Assembly (NCBI GenBank): GCA_037140475.1
Contig: JBAXEJ010000007.1
Span: 1 to 61,929 of the forward strand
DNA length: 61,929 nucleotides
Direction: 5' to 3'
Source: PALSA-1006 sp037140475
Lineage (GTDB): Bacteria; Pseudomonadota; Gammaproteobacteria; Burkholderiales; Gallionellaceae
Shown here: piece after piece, positions 50,933 through 58,834 of the stretch
Numbering within the stretch: the stretch's first letter is position 1
Layout of the letters: each line of letters begins with the position of its first letter
Notes under the pieces: generated by a model
Told to the model about the DNA's origin: nothing
Database searches by the model: none
Seen by the model: only the letters and a program-made list of their open reading frames with translations
Made by a program: the position numbers and the translations under genes

Positions 50933-52252
50933 CTATCGACCTCGCCCACCTGAACGATGCAATACGGGTGCCGCACCACGACCTGCACTACCCGCAGGCT
51001 TGGGCGCACCGCCCGCGCGAGGAGCACCGCCGGTACGTGGTTGGCTGCGACCCTGACCCTGACGCTGACCACCTTGGCCGCGATTTTGGCCATTCAAAAT
51101 TGGCTCAGCTTTGATACGTGGATCAGGCTCGAAACCCGGAATCTGTACCACTGGAATGTCACGTTTAATCAAGCGTTCGATATCGTGCAGCAATTTCTTC
51201 TCGTCGATACACACCAGCGAGCTGGCCTCGCCTTCGCTACCGGCACGTCCGGTACGGCCAATGCGGTGAACGTAATCTTCTGCCACGTTCGGCAATTCGT
51301 AGTTCACCACATGCGGCAGTTCAACAATGTCGATACCGCGTGCGGCGATGTCTGTAGCACACAATACTTGAAGCTTGCCGGTTTTAAATTCTGCCAAGGC
51401 ACGAGTGCGCGCTGCTTGGCTTTTGTTACCGTGGATCGCCATCGCGGTGATGCCATCTTTGTTCAAAAATTCAGCCAAATTATTCGCGCCATGCTTGGTA
51501 CGGGTGAATACCAACACCTGAAACCAGTTGTGCTCTTTAATGAGATGCGTAAGAAGTGCTCGCTTACGTTCGCGGTCCACCGGATACACTCGCTGTTCAA
51601 TTAACTCAGCGGTTTGGTTACGACGCGCCACTTCGATCAACGCGGGATTAGTCAGCAAGCCATCGGCCAGCAATTTAATTTCATCGGAAAAGGTAGCTGA
51701 AAACAATAGGTTTTGGCGTTGCTTCGGCAAGATCGCGAGAATCTTTTTAATGTCGCGAATAAAGCCCATGTCCAACATACGATCGGCCTCGTCTAGTACC
51801 AAAATTTCTACACGCGACAAATCCACAGTCTTTTGCTGCAAGTGGTCAAGCAAGCGCCCTGGTGTGGCCACCAAAATATCGACACGTCCATGTAATTGTT
51901 TTATTTGAGGATTTATATTTACACCGCCAAACATCATCATGGAACGAAGGGGTAGATGCTTGCCGTAGAGGCGCACACTTTCTTCTACTTGCGCCGCAAG
52001 TTCACGGGTTGGGGTAAGCACTAAAGCGCGGATAGGCGCTTTGCCCGCTGGCGTTTTTTCCATTAAGCGTTGCAGAAGGGGTAGCGTAAAACCAGCGGTT
52101 TTGCCCGTACCAGTCTGCGCCCCCCCCATGAGGTCTCCGCCTTTTAAAATGACGGGAATGGCTTGCGCTTGAATAGGAGTAGGTTCGGTATAACCACGCT
52201 CAGTGACGGCGCGGACGATTTCTTCGGACAAGCCGAGGGCTGCAAATGACAT
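50933..52252 (-). CDS. rhlE: DEAD-box RNA helicase RhlE
   Basis: 439 residues. N-terminal SFAALGLSEEIVRAVTERGY and the Q-motif PTPIQAQAIP, then GAQTGTGKTAGF (I), LDEADRMLDMGF (II), SATFS (III) and HRIGRTGRAG (VI). After the core, the C-terminal tail (from about 400) is a low-complexity Gly/Gln/Arg/Pro-rich RNA-binding extension, typical of RhlE. It acts in rRNA maturation and RNA turnover. Confidence 0.95.
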   Translation of the reverse strand: MSFAALGLSEEIVRAVTERGYTEPTPIQAQAIPVILKGGDLMGGAQTGTGKTAGFTLPLLQRLMEKTPAGKAPIRALVLTPTRELAAQVEESVRLYGKHLPLRSMMMFGGVNINPQIKQLHGRVDILVATPGRLLDHLQQKTVDLSRVEILVLDEADRMLDMGFIRDIKKILAILPKQRQNLLFSATFSDEIKLLADGLLTNPALIEVARRNQTAELIEQRVYPVDRERKRALLTHLIKEHNWFQVLVFTRTKHGANNLAEFLNKDGITAMAIHGNKSQAARTRALAEFKTGKLQVLCATDIAARGIDIVELPHVVNYELPNVAEDYVHRIGRTGRAGSEGEASSLVCIDEKKLLHDIERLIKRDIPVVQIPGFEPDPRIKAEPILNGQNRGQGGQRQGQGRSQPRTGGAPRAGGAPKPAGSAGRGAAPVLHRSGGRGR

Positions 52253-52566
52253 ATTTTTTCTTTCTTAATTACAAACGGCCTGTCGCATTAATTCATGCGC
52301 CAGTCTGAGGCTGAATGAGAGGGGAACTACGAACCGGAATCGGCGGCAATCGCTAAAACCAGCCACTTGCCAGCATGCTGGCTGAGTGGGTTGGTTAGTA
52401 GCATCATCAGACTGAAACGAGATTGCGGCGCGCATTGTAACAGAGCGAACTCTCTTCCTAAGGATTTCGCCCAAGTATATAGACCGAGTACTAGGCCGTT
52501 TGGCATATTGTTGTTTCAAAACCAACTAGGCATGATGATCCCAAGTGATATTTACAAGAGGCAGAT
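52253..52566. other. Divergent intergenic region between rhlE and HDOD genes
   Basis: 314 bp that should hold both divergent promoters. A perfect 12-base palindrome CCAGCATGCTGG lies at 52370-52381. A 19-base string at 52492-52510 is almost identical to one at 4734-4752. No gene is supported. Confidence 0.5.
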
Positions 52567-53403
52567 ATGCACGCCGAACTCTCGCACCAGCAAACGAAAA
52601 ATATCTTAATGGACATTGCAATCCCGCCATGCCCTAGCACTTTAACTACAATTTTGCGTGAGACTCAAAACCCTACCACGGATTTTGCCAGCCTAGCGCT
52701 ACTCATTAATCAAGATGCCGGCATCCTCGGCCCGCTTCTAAAATTAGCGAATTCATCTCATGTGGGGCTGAGCAAAAAAGTAAGCTCGGCATTTCAAGCG
52801 CTCAGTGTGCTTGGCATGCAAAATACCCTCAACCTTGTACAAAACATTTCTATTCGCCAAAGTGTTGGGGGGGACTCTCAACGTTTTGAATCTTTTTGGG
52901 AGCGTTCGACCTTAGAGGCGCTGATAGCGGAAAAAGTAGCGCGCAAATTACCCAACGTGAATAAATCAGACGCCTACCTAGCGACTTTATTTCACGACTG
53001 CGGCATTCCAATTTTAATGATGAAATTTCCGAAGTATGCGGAAGTGATGCGAGAGCAGAGCAGATTAGGTGTATGTCTCAGCAAAACTGAAAACGATATT
53101 TTTTACACCAACCACACCGTAATTGGAAACATGCTAACCCGTAACTGGATGTTACCCGCGCATATTTCCAAAGCAATTTTGCATCATCACGACCTGTTGG
53201 TTTTCAATTCAGACGAAACTCCTGAAGTTTGCGATCTCATCGGCGTAATGCATATCGCTCAGTACATCGTGGATGAGCACTTTAATGCTGAACCCAAAGA
53301 GTGGCACCGTTTTGAACGTGGCGTGCTGAAACACTTTGCCATCGCATCACAAGAATTGTTAGAAATTAAAAACGATCTATTGGCCTACCTCAATGATGAA
53401 TAA
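52567..53403 (+). CDS. HDOD domain signalling protein
   Basis: 278 residues. HDOD core: INQDAGILGPLLKLANSSHV, then AFQALSVLGMQNTLNLVQNI and LATLFHDCGIPILMMKFPKY, with a later HHHDLLVF. HD-like residues are retained. AAGAGG precedes the ATG. It is followed by a small membrane protein in the same direction. Divergence from the HDOD gene at 2742 is considerable, so they are old paralogues. Confidence 0.87.
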   Translation: MHAELSHQQTKNILMDIAIPPCPSTLTTILRETQNPTTDFASLALLINQDAGILGPLLKLANSSHVGLSKKVSSAFQALSVLGMQNTLNLVQNISIRQSVGGDSQRFESFWERSTLEALIAEKVARKLPNVNKSDAYLATLFHDCGIPILMMKFPKYAEVMREQSRLGVCLSKTENDIFYTNHTVIGNMLTRNWMLPAHISKAILHHHDLLVFNSDETPEVCDLIGVMHIAQYIVDEHFNAEPKEWHRFERGVLKHFAIASQELLEIKNDLLAYLNDE

Positions 53404-53428
53404 CAATGCCAACATACGAGGAGAAGAT

Positions 53429-53677
53429 ATGACTCAGCACCAGTTATCAATCGACCAACACACTGCCCGCGCAGTAAAAGTTTCTGCCGGCGCATCGCTT
53501 GCTATTGGCATCGTTTTCTTTAGCTACTCTGCTTATGCTGGCGCTTTTTTAGGTGGAGGTTCATCGCAAATTTTTACCGGCGTTGCCGTTTTGCTGATGA
53601 TGCTGGGTAGCTGCTATTTGATCGAAAAGTTGGTGCTAGGAATGAACCAACCCCACGATGAAAAAATTACACATTAA
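53429..53677 (+). CDS. Small two-helix membrane protein, unknown function
   Basis: 82 residues from MTQHQLSIDQHT, chosen because GAGGAGA lies directly upstream; a frame from 53393 would overlap the HDOD stop. Two hydrophobic helices (ASLAIGIVFFSYSAYAGAFL; IFTGVAVLLMMLGSCYLIE). Unknown family. Its end overlaps the convergent ychF gene by 11 bases. Probably co-transcribed with the HDOD gene. Confidence 0.65.
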   Translation: MTQHQLSIDQHTARAVKVSAGASLAIGIVFFSYSAYAGAFLGGGSSQIFTGVAVLLMMLGSCYLIEKLVLGMNQPHDEKITH

Positions 53678-54758
53678 ATAAGAAGTTCATCACATCACCA
53701 TCCTGCACGACGTACTCTTTACCCTCAACGCGCATCTTGCCTTTTTCCTTTGCGCCGTGCTCACCGCCACAGGCAATGAAGTCGGCATACGAAATCGTCT
53801 GCGCACGAATAAAGCCCTTTTCAAAGTCGGTATGAATCACACCCGCTGCTTGCGGTGCCGTGTCGCCTTTATGGATAGTCCAAGCGCGCACTTCTTTGAC
53901 GCCAGCGGTGAAGTAAGTTTGCAAACCAAGCAAGTCGTAGCCGGTGCGGATTAAACGATTTAGGCCCGGTTCATCTAAACCCAAGTCGGCGAGAAATTCG
54001 AGCTTGTCAGCGTCTTCCAAGTCAGCCAGTTCCGCTTCAATCTTCGCACACAAGGCAACGACAGGCGCGCCTTCTTTCGCAGCGTGTTCACGTAGCTTGT
54101 CGAGATGCGGATTATTTTCAAAACCATCTTCCATTACGTTGCCAACATACATCGCAGGTTTGATGGTGAGGAGACACAAGGGCTTAATACACAATTCATC
54201 TTCGGCGCTTAAATTGAGCGTGCGCGCGGGCTTACCTTCATTTAGATGTGGCATCAGTTTTTCTAAAATCGCGACGAGCTTAATCGCGTCTTTGTCACCT
54301 GATTTTGCTTTTTTTCCATCGCGGTGCAGGGTACGTTCGACAACGGCCAGATCGGCTAGGGCAAGCTCTGTCAGAATAACTTCGATGTCAGAAATAGGAT
54401 CAACGCGGCCCGCCACATGCACTACATTCTCATCATCAAAGCAGCGCACCACGTTCACGATCGCATCCGTCTCGCGAATGTTAGCGAGAAACTGGTTACC
54501 CAAGCCTTCACCTTTCGATGCGCCTGCAACCAATCCTGCAATATCCACGAATTCAACAATCGCGGGTTGCATGCGTTGCGGATTGACGATTTTTGCCAAG
54601 GCATCCATGCGCGGATCAGGCACTTCAACAATACCCACGTTCGGCTCAATTGTGCAGAAAGGATAATTTTCTGCTGCAATGCCCGCTTTGGTCAGCGCAT
54701 TGAATAGCGTGGATTTACCTACGTTTGGAAGACCGACGATACCGCATTTCAAACTCAT
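53667..54758 (-). CDS. ychF: Redox-regulated ribosome-binding ATPase YchF (OLA1 family)
   Basis: 363 residues. Walker A GLPNVGKSTLFNAL, G3 DIAGLVAGASKGEGLGNQF, and the YchF-specific C-terminal TGS-like domain (IHTDFEKGFIRAQTISYADF, VQDGDVMNFLFNV). Although Obg-like, YchF prefers ATP and binds the 70S ribosome. pth, the usual neighbour, is not adjacent here. Confidence 0.96.
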   Translation of the reverse strand: MSLKCGIVGLPNVGKSTLFNALTKAGIAAENYPFCTIEPNVGIVEVPDPRMDALAKIVNPQRMQPAIVEFVDIAGLVAGASKGEGLGNQFLANIRETDAIVNVVRCFDDENVVHVAGRVDPISDIEVILTELALADLAVVERTLHRDGKKAKSGDKDAIKLVAILEKLMPHLNEGKPARTLNLSAEDELCIKPLCLLTIKPAMYVGNVMEDGFENNPHLDKLREHAAKEGAPVVALCAKIEAELADLEDADKLEFLADLGLDEPGLNRLIRTGYDLLGLQTYFTAGVKEVRAWTIHKGDTAPQAAGVIHTDFEKGFIRAQTISYADFIACGGEHGAKEKGKMRVEGKEYVVQDGDVMNFLFNV

Positions 54759-55206
54759 GTTTATTCCTTCAGTTTCATTGTGTTACCAGAATTTAACCAT
54801 GAATCATGATGCATGAATCTGCTTCTCATGATTGGTAAAGTCGGGCAGTGGAGTTAGTGCTAATTTGGCAAAAATGGCATCAGGTCTTGTGCATTTTGTA
54901 CCAGTTTTGTACCAGAAATTATGGCAATTGTATCACTCTCAGACTACGTGTTCCAAAGGCAGAAGGCACGTGATCGTCGAATTATTCGTGATCGTATCCT
55001 TGTTGGCTTTTGTGTCATTCTGAATAAACGAAGAAGCACTTTTGCTGTAACGACTTCATGTGCTGGCAAACAAGTTCGTGTGTTTTTGAGTTACTACCCA
55101 TTGATGAGCACTGATAAGGCACGAGCCATTGCCACAAGTTTGTTCAGACACAAACTCTCCCCGTCATTGCAATGGGTCGTGCCTTTATCAAGTCAGCTCC
55201 AAAACA
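54759..55206. other. Gap between ychF and a hypothetical gene, holding an integrase remnant
   Basis: About 450 bp. Apart from the recombinase fragment called separately, it contains two tandem copies of the 11-mer TTTTGTACCAG at 54894-54915, directly before the fragment. No tRNA or other integration target is seen. Confidence 0.5.
54894..54915 (+). repeat. Tandem TTTTGTACCAG repeats
   Basis: Two perfect adjacent copies of an 11-base unit, 54894-54904 and 54905-54915, 5 bases upstream of the integrase fragment. They may be remnants of arm-type recombinase sites. Confidence 0.6.
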
Positions 55207-55214
55207 TCAATTAG
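54921..55214 (+). pseudogene. Truncated tyrosine-recombinase (phage/island integrase) N-terminus
   Basis: A 97-codon frame in which VGFCVILNKRRSTFAVTT, GKQVRVFLSYYPLMSTDKAR and AIATSLF follow the arm-type DNA-binding (DUF4102/SAM-like) domain pattern of integrases (G-x-R-Ixxx..TFxV..; Gk...xxLGxYPxxsxxxAR..A). The catalytic R-H-R-Y region is absent; a stop ends the frame within the divergent hypothetical gene. It is best read as the decayed remnant of an integrated element. Confidence 0.6.
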
Positions 55215-55815
55215 GTTTTTGCACAGCACGCGCTTCTTCGGCGAGCGTGGTACGAAACTCTTCCAGCTTGAGATGAAACTCCTCGCCATCGCCGTACTCA
55301 AGGAAACGCGCGTAATGTGAATGTGCGTAACGCACTTTCCGCGCATGCTTAATCGGACAAAAATACTGTTCGGTACGCGCAAGAATTTCTTGCGTATAAG
55401 CCAACATACCCACTCCGTATGAGCAATAGAGGCAATGCAGCTTTTCGATAATGTTTAAATAGGCCAGGTGCTGATGATCGTAAACGATGTAGTCACCGCG
55501 TTTCACCTTGGCAATGCCATAGACCGGAAAGCATAGCGCCTGATACAAGCTCACACTCAAATCGAATAACACCAATGGCACGGCAGCACCGTAGATGATG
55601 GGCATCGTAAGATAGTTTTGCGGACGAACCGTAAGAAACCAGCGAAACACGCCTAATTTTACGCGTTGATGCGCCTCTCTGATCGCTTGTTCAAACACCA
55701 CGCGCTTGCCTTCAACCTGATAGCGCAAACGGGTTTGGTGTTCTTCTAGTGCGGTATTTAACTCACCTTCCAGCTTGGTGATCTGATCGAGAATCTGGCG
55801 TATTTGATTATTCAT
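55207..55815 (-). CDS. Conserved hypothetical protein with coiled coil and hydrophobic segment
   Basis: 202 residues from the ATG at 55815 with AAGGGA upstream. The N-terminal ~45 residues form a coiled coil (IRQILDQITKLEGELNTALE); a hydrophobic stretch follows at about 75-105 (YLTMPIIYGAAVPLVLFDLS). The C-terminal part has four cysteines, including HCLYCSYG and YFCPIKHARK, that could bind metal. I recall similar uncharacterised proteins in betaproteobacteria but know no function. Confidence 0.7.
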   Translation of the reverse strand: MNNQIRQILDQITKLEGELNTALEEHQTRLRYQVEGKRVVFEQAIREAHQRVKLGVFRWFLTVRPQNYLTMPIIYGAAVPLVLFDLSVSLYQALCFPVYGIAKVKRGDYIVYDHQHLAYLNIIEKLHCLYCSYGVGMLAYTQEILARTEQYFCPIKHARKVRYAHSHYARFLEYGDGEEFHLKLEEFRTTLAEEARAVQKPN

Positions 55816-55901
55816 GAAGTCCCTTTGACGTGTATTACCAATGGGGAGAATCATAGGTCATAAAACAAAGCTGTACCCAACTGCTTTGGCTTTTATAAAC
55901 C

Positions 55902-55930
55902 TTGACTACAAGTTCGAATCCTCCTATCTT
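55902..55930 (+). promoter_or_regulatory. Candidate sigma-70 promoter of the antitoxin-like gene
   Basis: TTGACT, a 17-base spacer and TATCTT lie about 30 bases upstream of the start at 55960. The optimal spacing makes it a good candidate. Confidence 0.5.
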
Positions 55931-55959
55931 TTGTCCATCAGTTTATAAAGGATTTAATC

Positions 55960-56151
55960 ATGTTAGCCCAACTTGCAGAACTACAGACACAGGCCAAACA
56001 GCTTGGCACGGAAGCGCGTGCCTACAGCGGGGATGTCAGCCAAGCATGGAAAGCTGAGATCAAAGCACGCTGGGCTGAAATTGAACGCGGTGATGTTCAA
56101 CCAATCCTCGCAGCAGAGGTATTTGCGGACATCCGCCGCAAGCTTCAATGA
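55960..56151 (+). CDS. Orphan addiction-module antitoxin-like protein
   Basis: 63 residues. The C-terminal pattern WKAEIKARWAEIERGDVQPI followed by EVFADIRRKL matches the 'unstable antitoxin' addiction-module component family that normally pairs with a RelE/ParE toxin. No intact toxin follows: the next 100 bases carry only short frames that may be toxin debris. The antitoxin is thus probably orphaned. Confidence 0.65.
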   Translation: MLAQLAELQTQAKQLGTEARAYSGDVSQAWKAEIKARWAEIERGDVQPILAAEVFADIRRKLQ

Positions 56152-56258
56152 ACCACAATATCGTGGTGGGAGTTATCGCACCGCCAGAGACGATTTTCAA
56201 ACTCGCTGGTGTAAGATGCGGACTAACGAATGGTTTAGTGAGATAGGAGGCAAGAAAA

Positions 56259-56489
56259 ATGCACGCGATAGAATTTGAAACTGTTTCCCATCAGCACACC
56301 ATTCGCTTACCTGACAGCATTCCCGATGGCGTATCTTTGCGCGTATTGTTACTCTCGCAAGCACCGCTATCCAAGCCATCCGACCGTAACCTCAAAGTGC
56401 TACTGGCATCCGTAGTTGAAGGCATGACTGATGCGGACATTGCGCGACCTCATGATATGGGTAGAGAGACCTCAGAATGGGCTTCCTGA
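56259..56489 (+). CDS. VapB-type antitoxin
   Basis: 76 residues. The N-terminal beta part (HAIEFETVSHQHTIRLPDSI) and C-terminal acidic tail (EGMTDADIARPHDMGRETSE) resemble antitoxins paired with VapC PIN toxins in betaproteobacteria. The GGAGG ribosome-binding site is near 56246. It overlaps the vapC start by 13 bases, so the pair is translated together. Confidence 0.8.
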   Translation: MHAIEFETVSHQHTIRLPDSIPDGVSLRVLLLSQAPLSKPSDRNLKVLLASVVEGMTDADIARPHDMGRETSEWAS

Positions 56490-56890
56490 TTGACACCAAC
56501 ATTCTGTCTGAAATTCAAAAAGGCGACCGGGCAGATATTGGAGTCAAAACTTGGTATGCGAGCTGCAACCCCGAGGACCTGTTTCTCTCGGTACTCGTTG
56601 TCGGGGAAATTCGCCAAGGCATTGAACGTTTGAAAAGACGCGACCCCGTACAAGCGGAAAGATTGGAACAGCGTCTCGCCGATATTCTTTCCATGATGCA
56701 AGGGCGAATATTGTCCATCACGGAAAGTATTGCTCAAAGATGGGGCAGCCTCAATTCACCCGATCCCTTGCCCGTCATTGATGGGCTATTGGCGGCAACC
56801 GCGTTGGAGCATGGGCTGACGCTGGTCACGCGTAATGTGCGTGATGTCAAACGTAGTGGCGTTTTATTGCTCAATCCGTTTTCGAGCTAA
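56477..56890 (+). CDS. vapC: PIN-domain ribonuclease toxin VapC
   Basis: 137 residues. PIN-domain acidic residues: FLIDTNILSE (first Asp), VVGEIRQGIERL (Glu) and PVIDGLLAATALEHG (Asp), with TLVTRNVRDVKRSGV near the end. VapC toxins cleave tRNA or rRNA unless bound by VapB. Length is normal and all key acids are present, so it is probably active. Confidence 0.92.
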   Translation: MGFLIDTNILSEIQKGDRADIGVKTWYASCNPEDLFLSVLVVGEIRQGIERLKRRDPVQAERLEQRLADILSMMQGRILSITESIAQRWGSLNSPDPLPVIDGLLAATALEHGLTLVTRNVRDVKRSGVLLLNPFSS

Positions 56891-56953
56891 CAGATCACTT
56901 AGTTTGGTAAAAAAACATTTCACGCCTCTGCTCTTCCAACAACTTGCAACTGT

Positions 56954-57310
56954 TTATGCGGACTTAACAAGATGCCTACACAGCTGCTGCGTCGCCGCCA
57001 AAACGAATTGCCTATCGGCTTCCGACAAGCTCTGTAACCAACCCAGTATCTCCAACGACTGATCTTGCGCCAGTGTGGAAGAGGAGCGCAGCACCTCCGC
57101 CAAAGGCAAGCCTAGAACATTCGCAACCTGTTCCAACTTAAGAACAGAAGGCACGATCGCACCGCGCTCAATCCGAGAGATTGTTTCAACATCCACCTTT
57201 ACCAACTCGGCAAGTGTCGCTTGCGTCCAGCCAAGCTGACTGCGCCGCTCTCTAATATTTTTACCCAGCAATCCCGGTAGTAGCGAAGCAGGTTTTTTCT
57301 CTTTGGTCAT
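56954..57310 (-). CDS. XRE-family transcriptional regulator
   Basis: 118 residues from MTKEKKPA, with GAGG upstream. The helix-turn-helix is NIRERRSQLGWTQATLAELV followed by KVDVETISRIERGAIVPS. The C-terminal tail (about 50 residues) is helical with no recognised domain. It is a possible regulator of adjacent accessory genes; no cognate partner is evident. Confidence 0.85.
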   Translation of the reverse strand: MTKEKKPASLLPGLLGKNIRERRSQLGWTQATLAELVKVDVETISRIERGAIVPSVLKLEQVANVLGLPLAEVLRSSSTLAQDQSLEILGWLQSLSEADRQFVLAATQQLCRHLVKSA

Positions 57311-57512
57311 TCTCGCGCCTCTTAAATTCAGCACGAATAATCGCCAATACGCAGTTTATGTTGAACGTCTTATATAGTTGCTGAGCAACTGATTTAATCT
57401 ATAATTGCCGTAGCTCTATTTCTTCACGAATACTAGACCGTGAATAAAACAAGTGAATGCCCTGCTCTAAACATTTCCACAGATGAATTTAATTTTCGAC
57501 AGGAGAAGCGAA

Positions 57513-57950
57513 ATGACTGAAAACAACGATGAAAAATTTTCCACCAAAAGCAAATTAAAAAATGCGGCAATTGGTGTGACTGCCGCAGGTGGCGCGGCGG
57601 CTTCTGCTGTGGGCGTTATCGCGGCGAGTGCATCGGCGACAGGAACCATTAGTGCCGTCGGAGCAGCCGTTGGTAGTGTCGCAGGTGGCGTCTTGGGTTC
57701 AGGCGTCGGGTTAGCCTCAGGTGGCGTAGGTATGGCGGCAACCGTTCCATTTGCCGCGGCAGGCGCGGCGGTAGGCGGATGGGCAGGACCAGCACTTGCA
57801 GTTTTTGGCATAGGTACTGCGCCTGTATGGGCTGTGCCACTTGCAGTTTGTGGCGGCTTGGTTGCCGCTGGTAGCACTGCAGTGCTGGGTTATAAATTCT
57901 ACAAATCAAGAAGCGGAAAAGTACCTCCTCTTAAGCGATTACCCAGATGA
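57513..57950 (+). CDS. Gly/Ala-rich membrane protein, unknown function
   Basis: 145 residues from the ATG at 57513, with AGGAG upstream. After a charged N-terminus, about 100 residues are almost entirely Ala, Gly, Val and Ser, forming several hydrophobic stretches rich in small-residue GxxxG and AxxxA helix-packing motifs (GAAVGSVAGGVLGSGVG). The C-terminus is basic (YKFYKSRSGKVPPLKRLPR). Such a composition is seen in glycine-zipper membrane proteins and in some bacteriocin-like or membrane-active toxins. No family is claimed. Confidence 0.65.
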   Translation: MTENNDEKFSTKSKLKNAAIGVTAAGGAAASAVGVIAASASATGTISAVGAAVGSVAGGVLGSGVGLASGGVGMAATVPFAAAGAAVGGWAGPALAVFGIGTAPVWAVPLAVCGGLVAAGSTAVLGYKFYKSRSGKVPPLKRLPR

Positions 57951-57991
57951 TGCGTTCTTTAATCTTCCCCTTTATTTAGTGGAGCGTTGCC

Positions 57992-58135
57992 ATGAAAAGT
58001 ACTGTAATGAAAATTTGCCAGTCGTGCAAAAAAGAAAAGAGCCTATCTGACTATCATCGAAACAAAACGAAGCCTGATGGTCACAATGGAATTTGTAAAA
58101 CTTGCCAAGCAGAGACTGACCGAAAAAACAGGTAA
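57992..58135 (+). CDS. Tiny zinc-ribbon-like protein (47 residues)
   Basis: GGAG lies 8 bases upstream of the ATG at 57992. The product has two CxxC pairs (ICQSCKKEKSLSDYHRNKTK and GICKTCQ) arranged as in the zinc-binding N-terminal part of phage-type HNH or recombination endonuclease VII-like proteins, but it stops after the second pair. It could be a small free-standing zinc protein or the truncated front end of such a nuclease. It lies 41 bp after the Gly/Ala-rich gene and may be on the same transcript. Confidence 0.6.
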   Translation: MKSTVMKICQSCKKEKSLSDYHRNKTKPDGHNGICKTCQAETDRKNR

Positions 58136-58164
58136 CTTTCTATTTTTCACACCGGAGACACTTA

Positions 58165-58677
58165 ATGTTACGAAGCAAATTTCAATTTATAGCCATTTCA
58201 CTTTGCCTTGCAAGCTTAGTTTCGGCATGCAACCCAAACGATAATAAGAGCAACGGAGCTGTTACAACTGCATCAAAGCCAGCGCCATCACCTGCTGCAC
58301 AAAGTGCGCTAAGAGCGCTACGTAAAATGTCTGGTGCAGTTGAGATAGGAATCAGTTCGAAAGAGTATGGTTCTCGCATGATTGATCTAAAAGCCGAGGT
58401 TGAAGAGCTGCTTACCCAACTTCCTGAAGGTGAGGTAAAGAAAGAGGTGGCTTTAGCATTGCAGGCATCCATAGATGCTAAAGCAGCATTTGAAGTTGGG
58501 ACAACCGCAGATGGAATCACCCCTACATACTTTGAGCCAGTTAAAAGCCTTATGCTGAAATATGAAATTCCAAAGCGGGGAGAATGGATAGGGCCGGTCT
58601 TTCTTGTGAAAACGATTTGGAAAGCCGCAGACAAACACATTGAGAGAGCCACACAGGTGCTCAATCAACCAGCTTAA
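58165..58677 (+). CDS. Small lipoprotein, unknown function
   Basis: 170 residues. Lipoprotein signal with lipobox LVSAC (Cys ~22) followed by a Pro/Ala/Ser-rich linker and a helical domain (about 45-165; LRALRKMSGAVEIGISSKEY). Likely anchored to the inner or outer membrane facing the periplasm. No Asp at +2 of the lipid Cys (Asn instead), so outer-membrane sorting is plausible. Family not recognised. Confidence 0.8.
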   Translation: MLRSKFQFIAISLCLASLVSACNPNDNKSNGAVTTASKPAPSPAAQSALRALRKMSGAVEIGISSKEYGSRMIDLKAEVEELLTQLPEGEVKKEVALALQASIDAKAAFEVGTTADGITPTYFEPVKSLMLKYEIPKRGEWIGPVFLVKTIWKAADKHIERATQVLNQPA

Positions 58678-58702
58678 GCGCCACATGGATAGAGCAAAAC
58701 AG

Positions 58703-58784
58703 CACCAAAACAGGGGACAGACCACGGTTTTAAGTTGCTCTAACACCAAAACAGGGGACAGACCACGGTTTTAAGTTGCTCTAA
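58703..58784 (+). repeat. Perfect 41-bp tandem duplication
   Basis: Two identical 41-base units, 58703-58743 and 58744-58784, each starting CACCAAAACAGGGGACAGAC and ending in GTTGCTCTAA. The GGGGACAGACCACG core resembles sequence found next to REP-associated transposases in proteobacteria. A shorter related AGAGCAAAACAG string precedes the first unit. Confidence 0.85.
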
Positions 58785-58834
58785 GAATAGACTTTAGGGT
58801 CAATGTTGCATTTGTGAATGTGCGATGTTCGGGT

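Noticed and set aside
50957..51604. 215-codon plus-strand frame opposite rhlE
   Set aside because: Antisense to the conserved helicase core and its low-complexity tail; the frame arises from biased composition.
52495..52515. Possible sigma-54 promoter (TTGGCATATTGTTG) upstream of the HDOD gene
   Set aside because: The GG and GC elements are not at the required 10-base spacing, so the match is poor.
53944..54666. 240-codon plus-strand frame opposite ychF
   Set aside because: Ser/Arg/Thr-rich reverse-frame translation of a well-supported gene; no family resemblance.
55905..55925. T-loop-like string GTTCGAATCC suggesting a tRNA
   Set aside because: No acceptor, D-arm or anticodon stem can be folded around it; it lies in the -35/-10 spacer of a candidate promoter.
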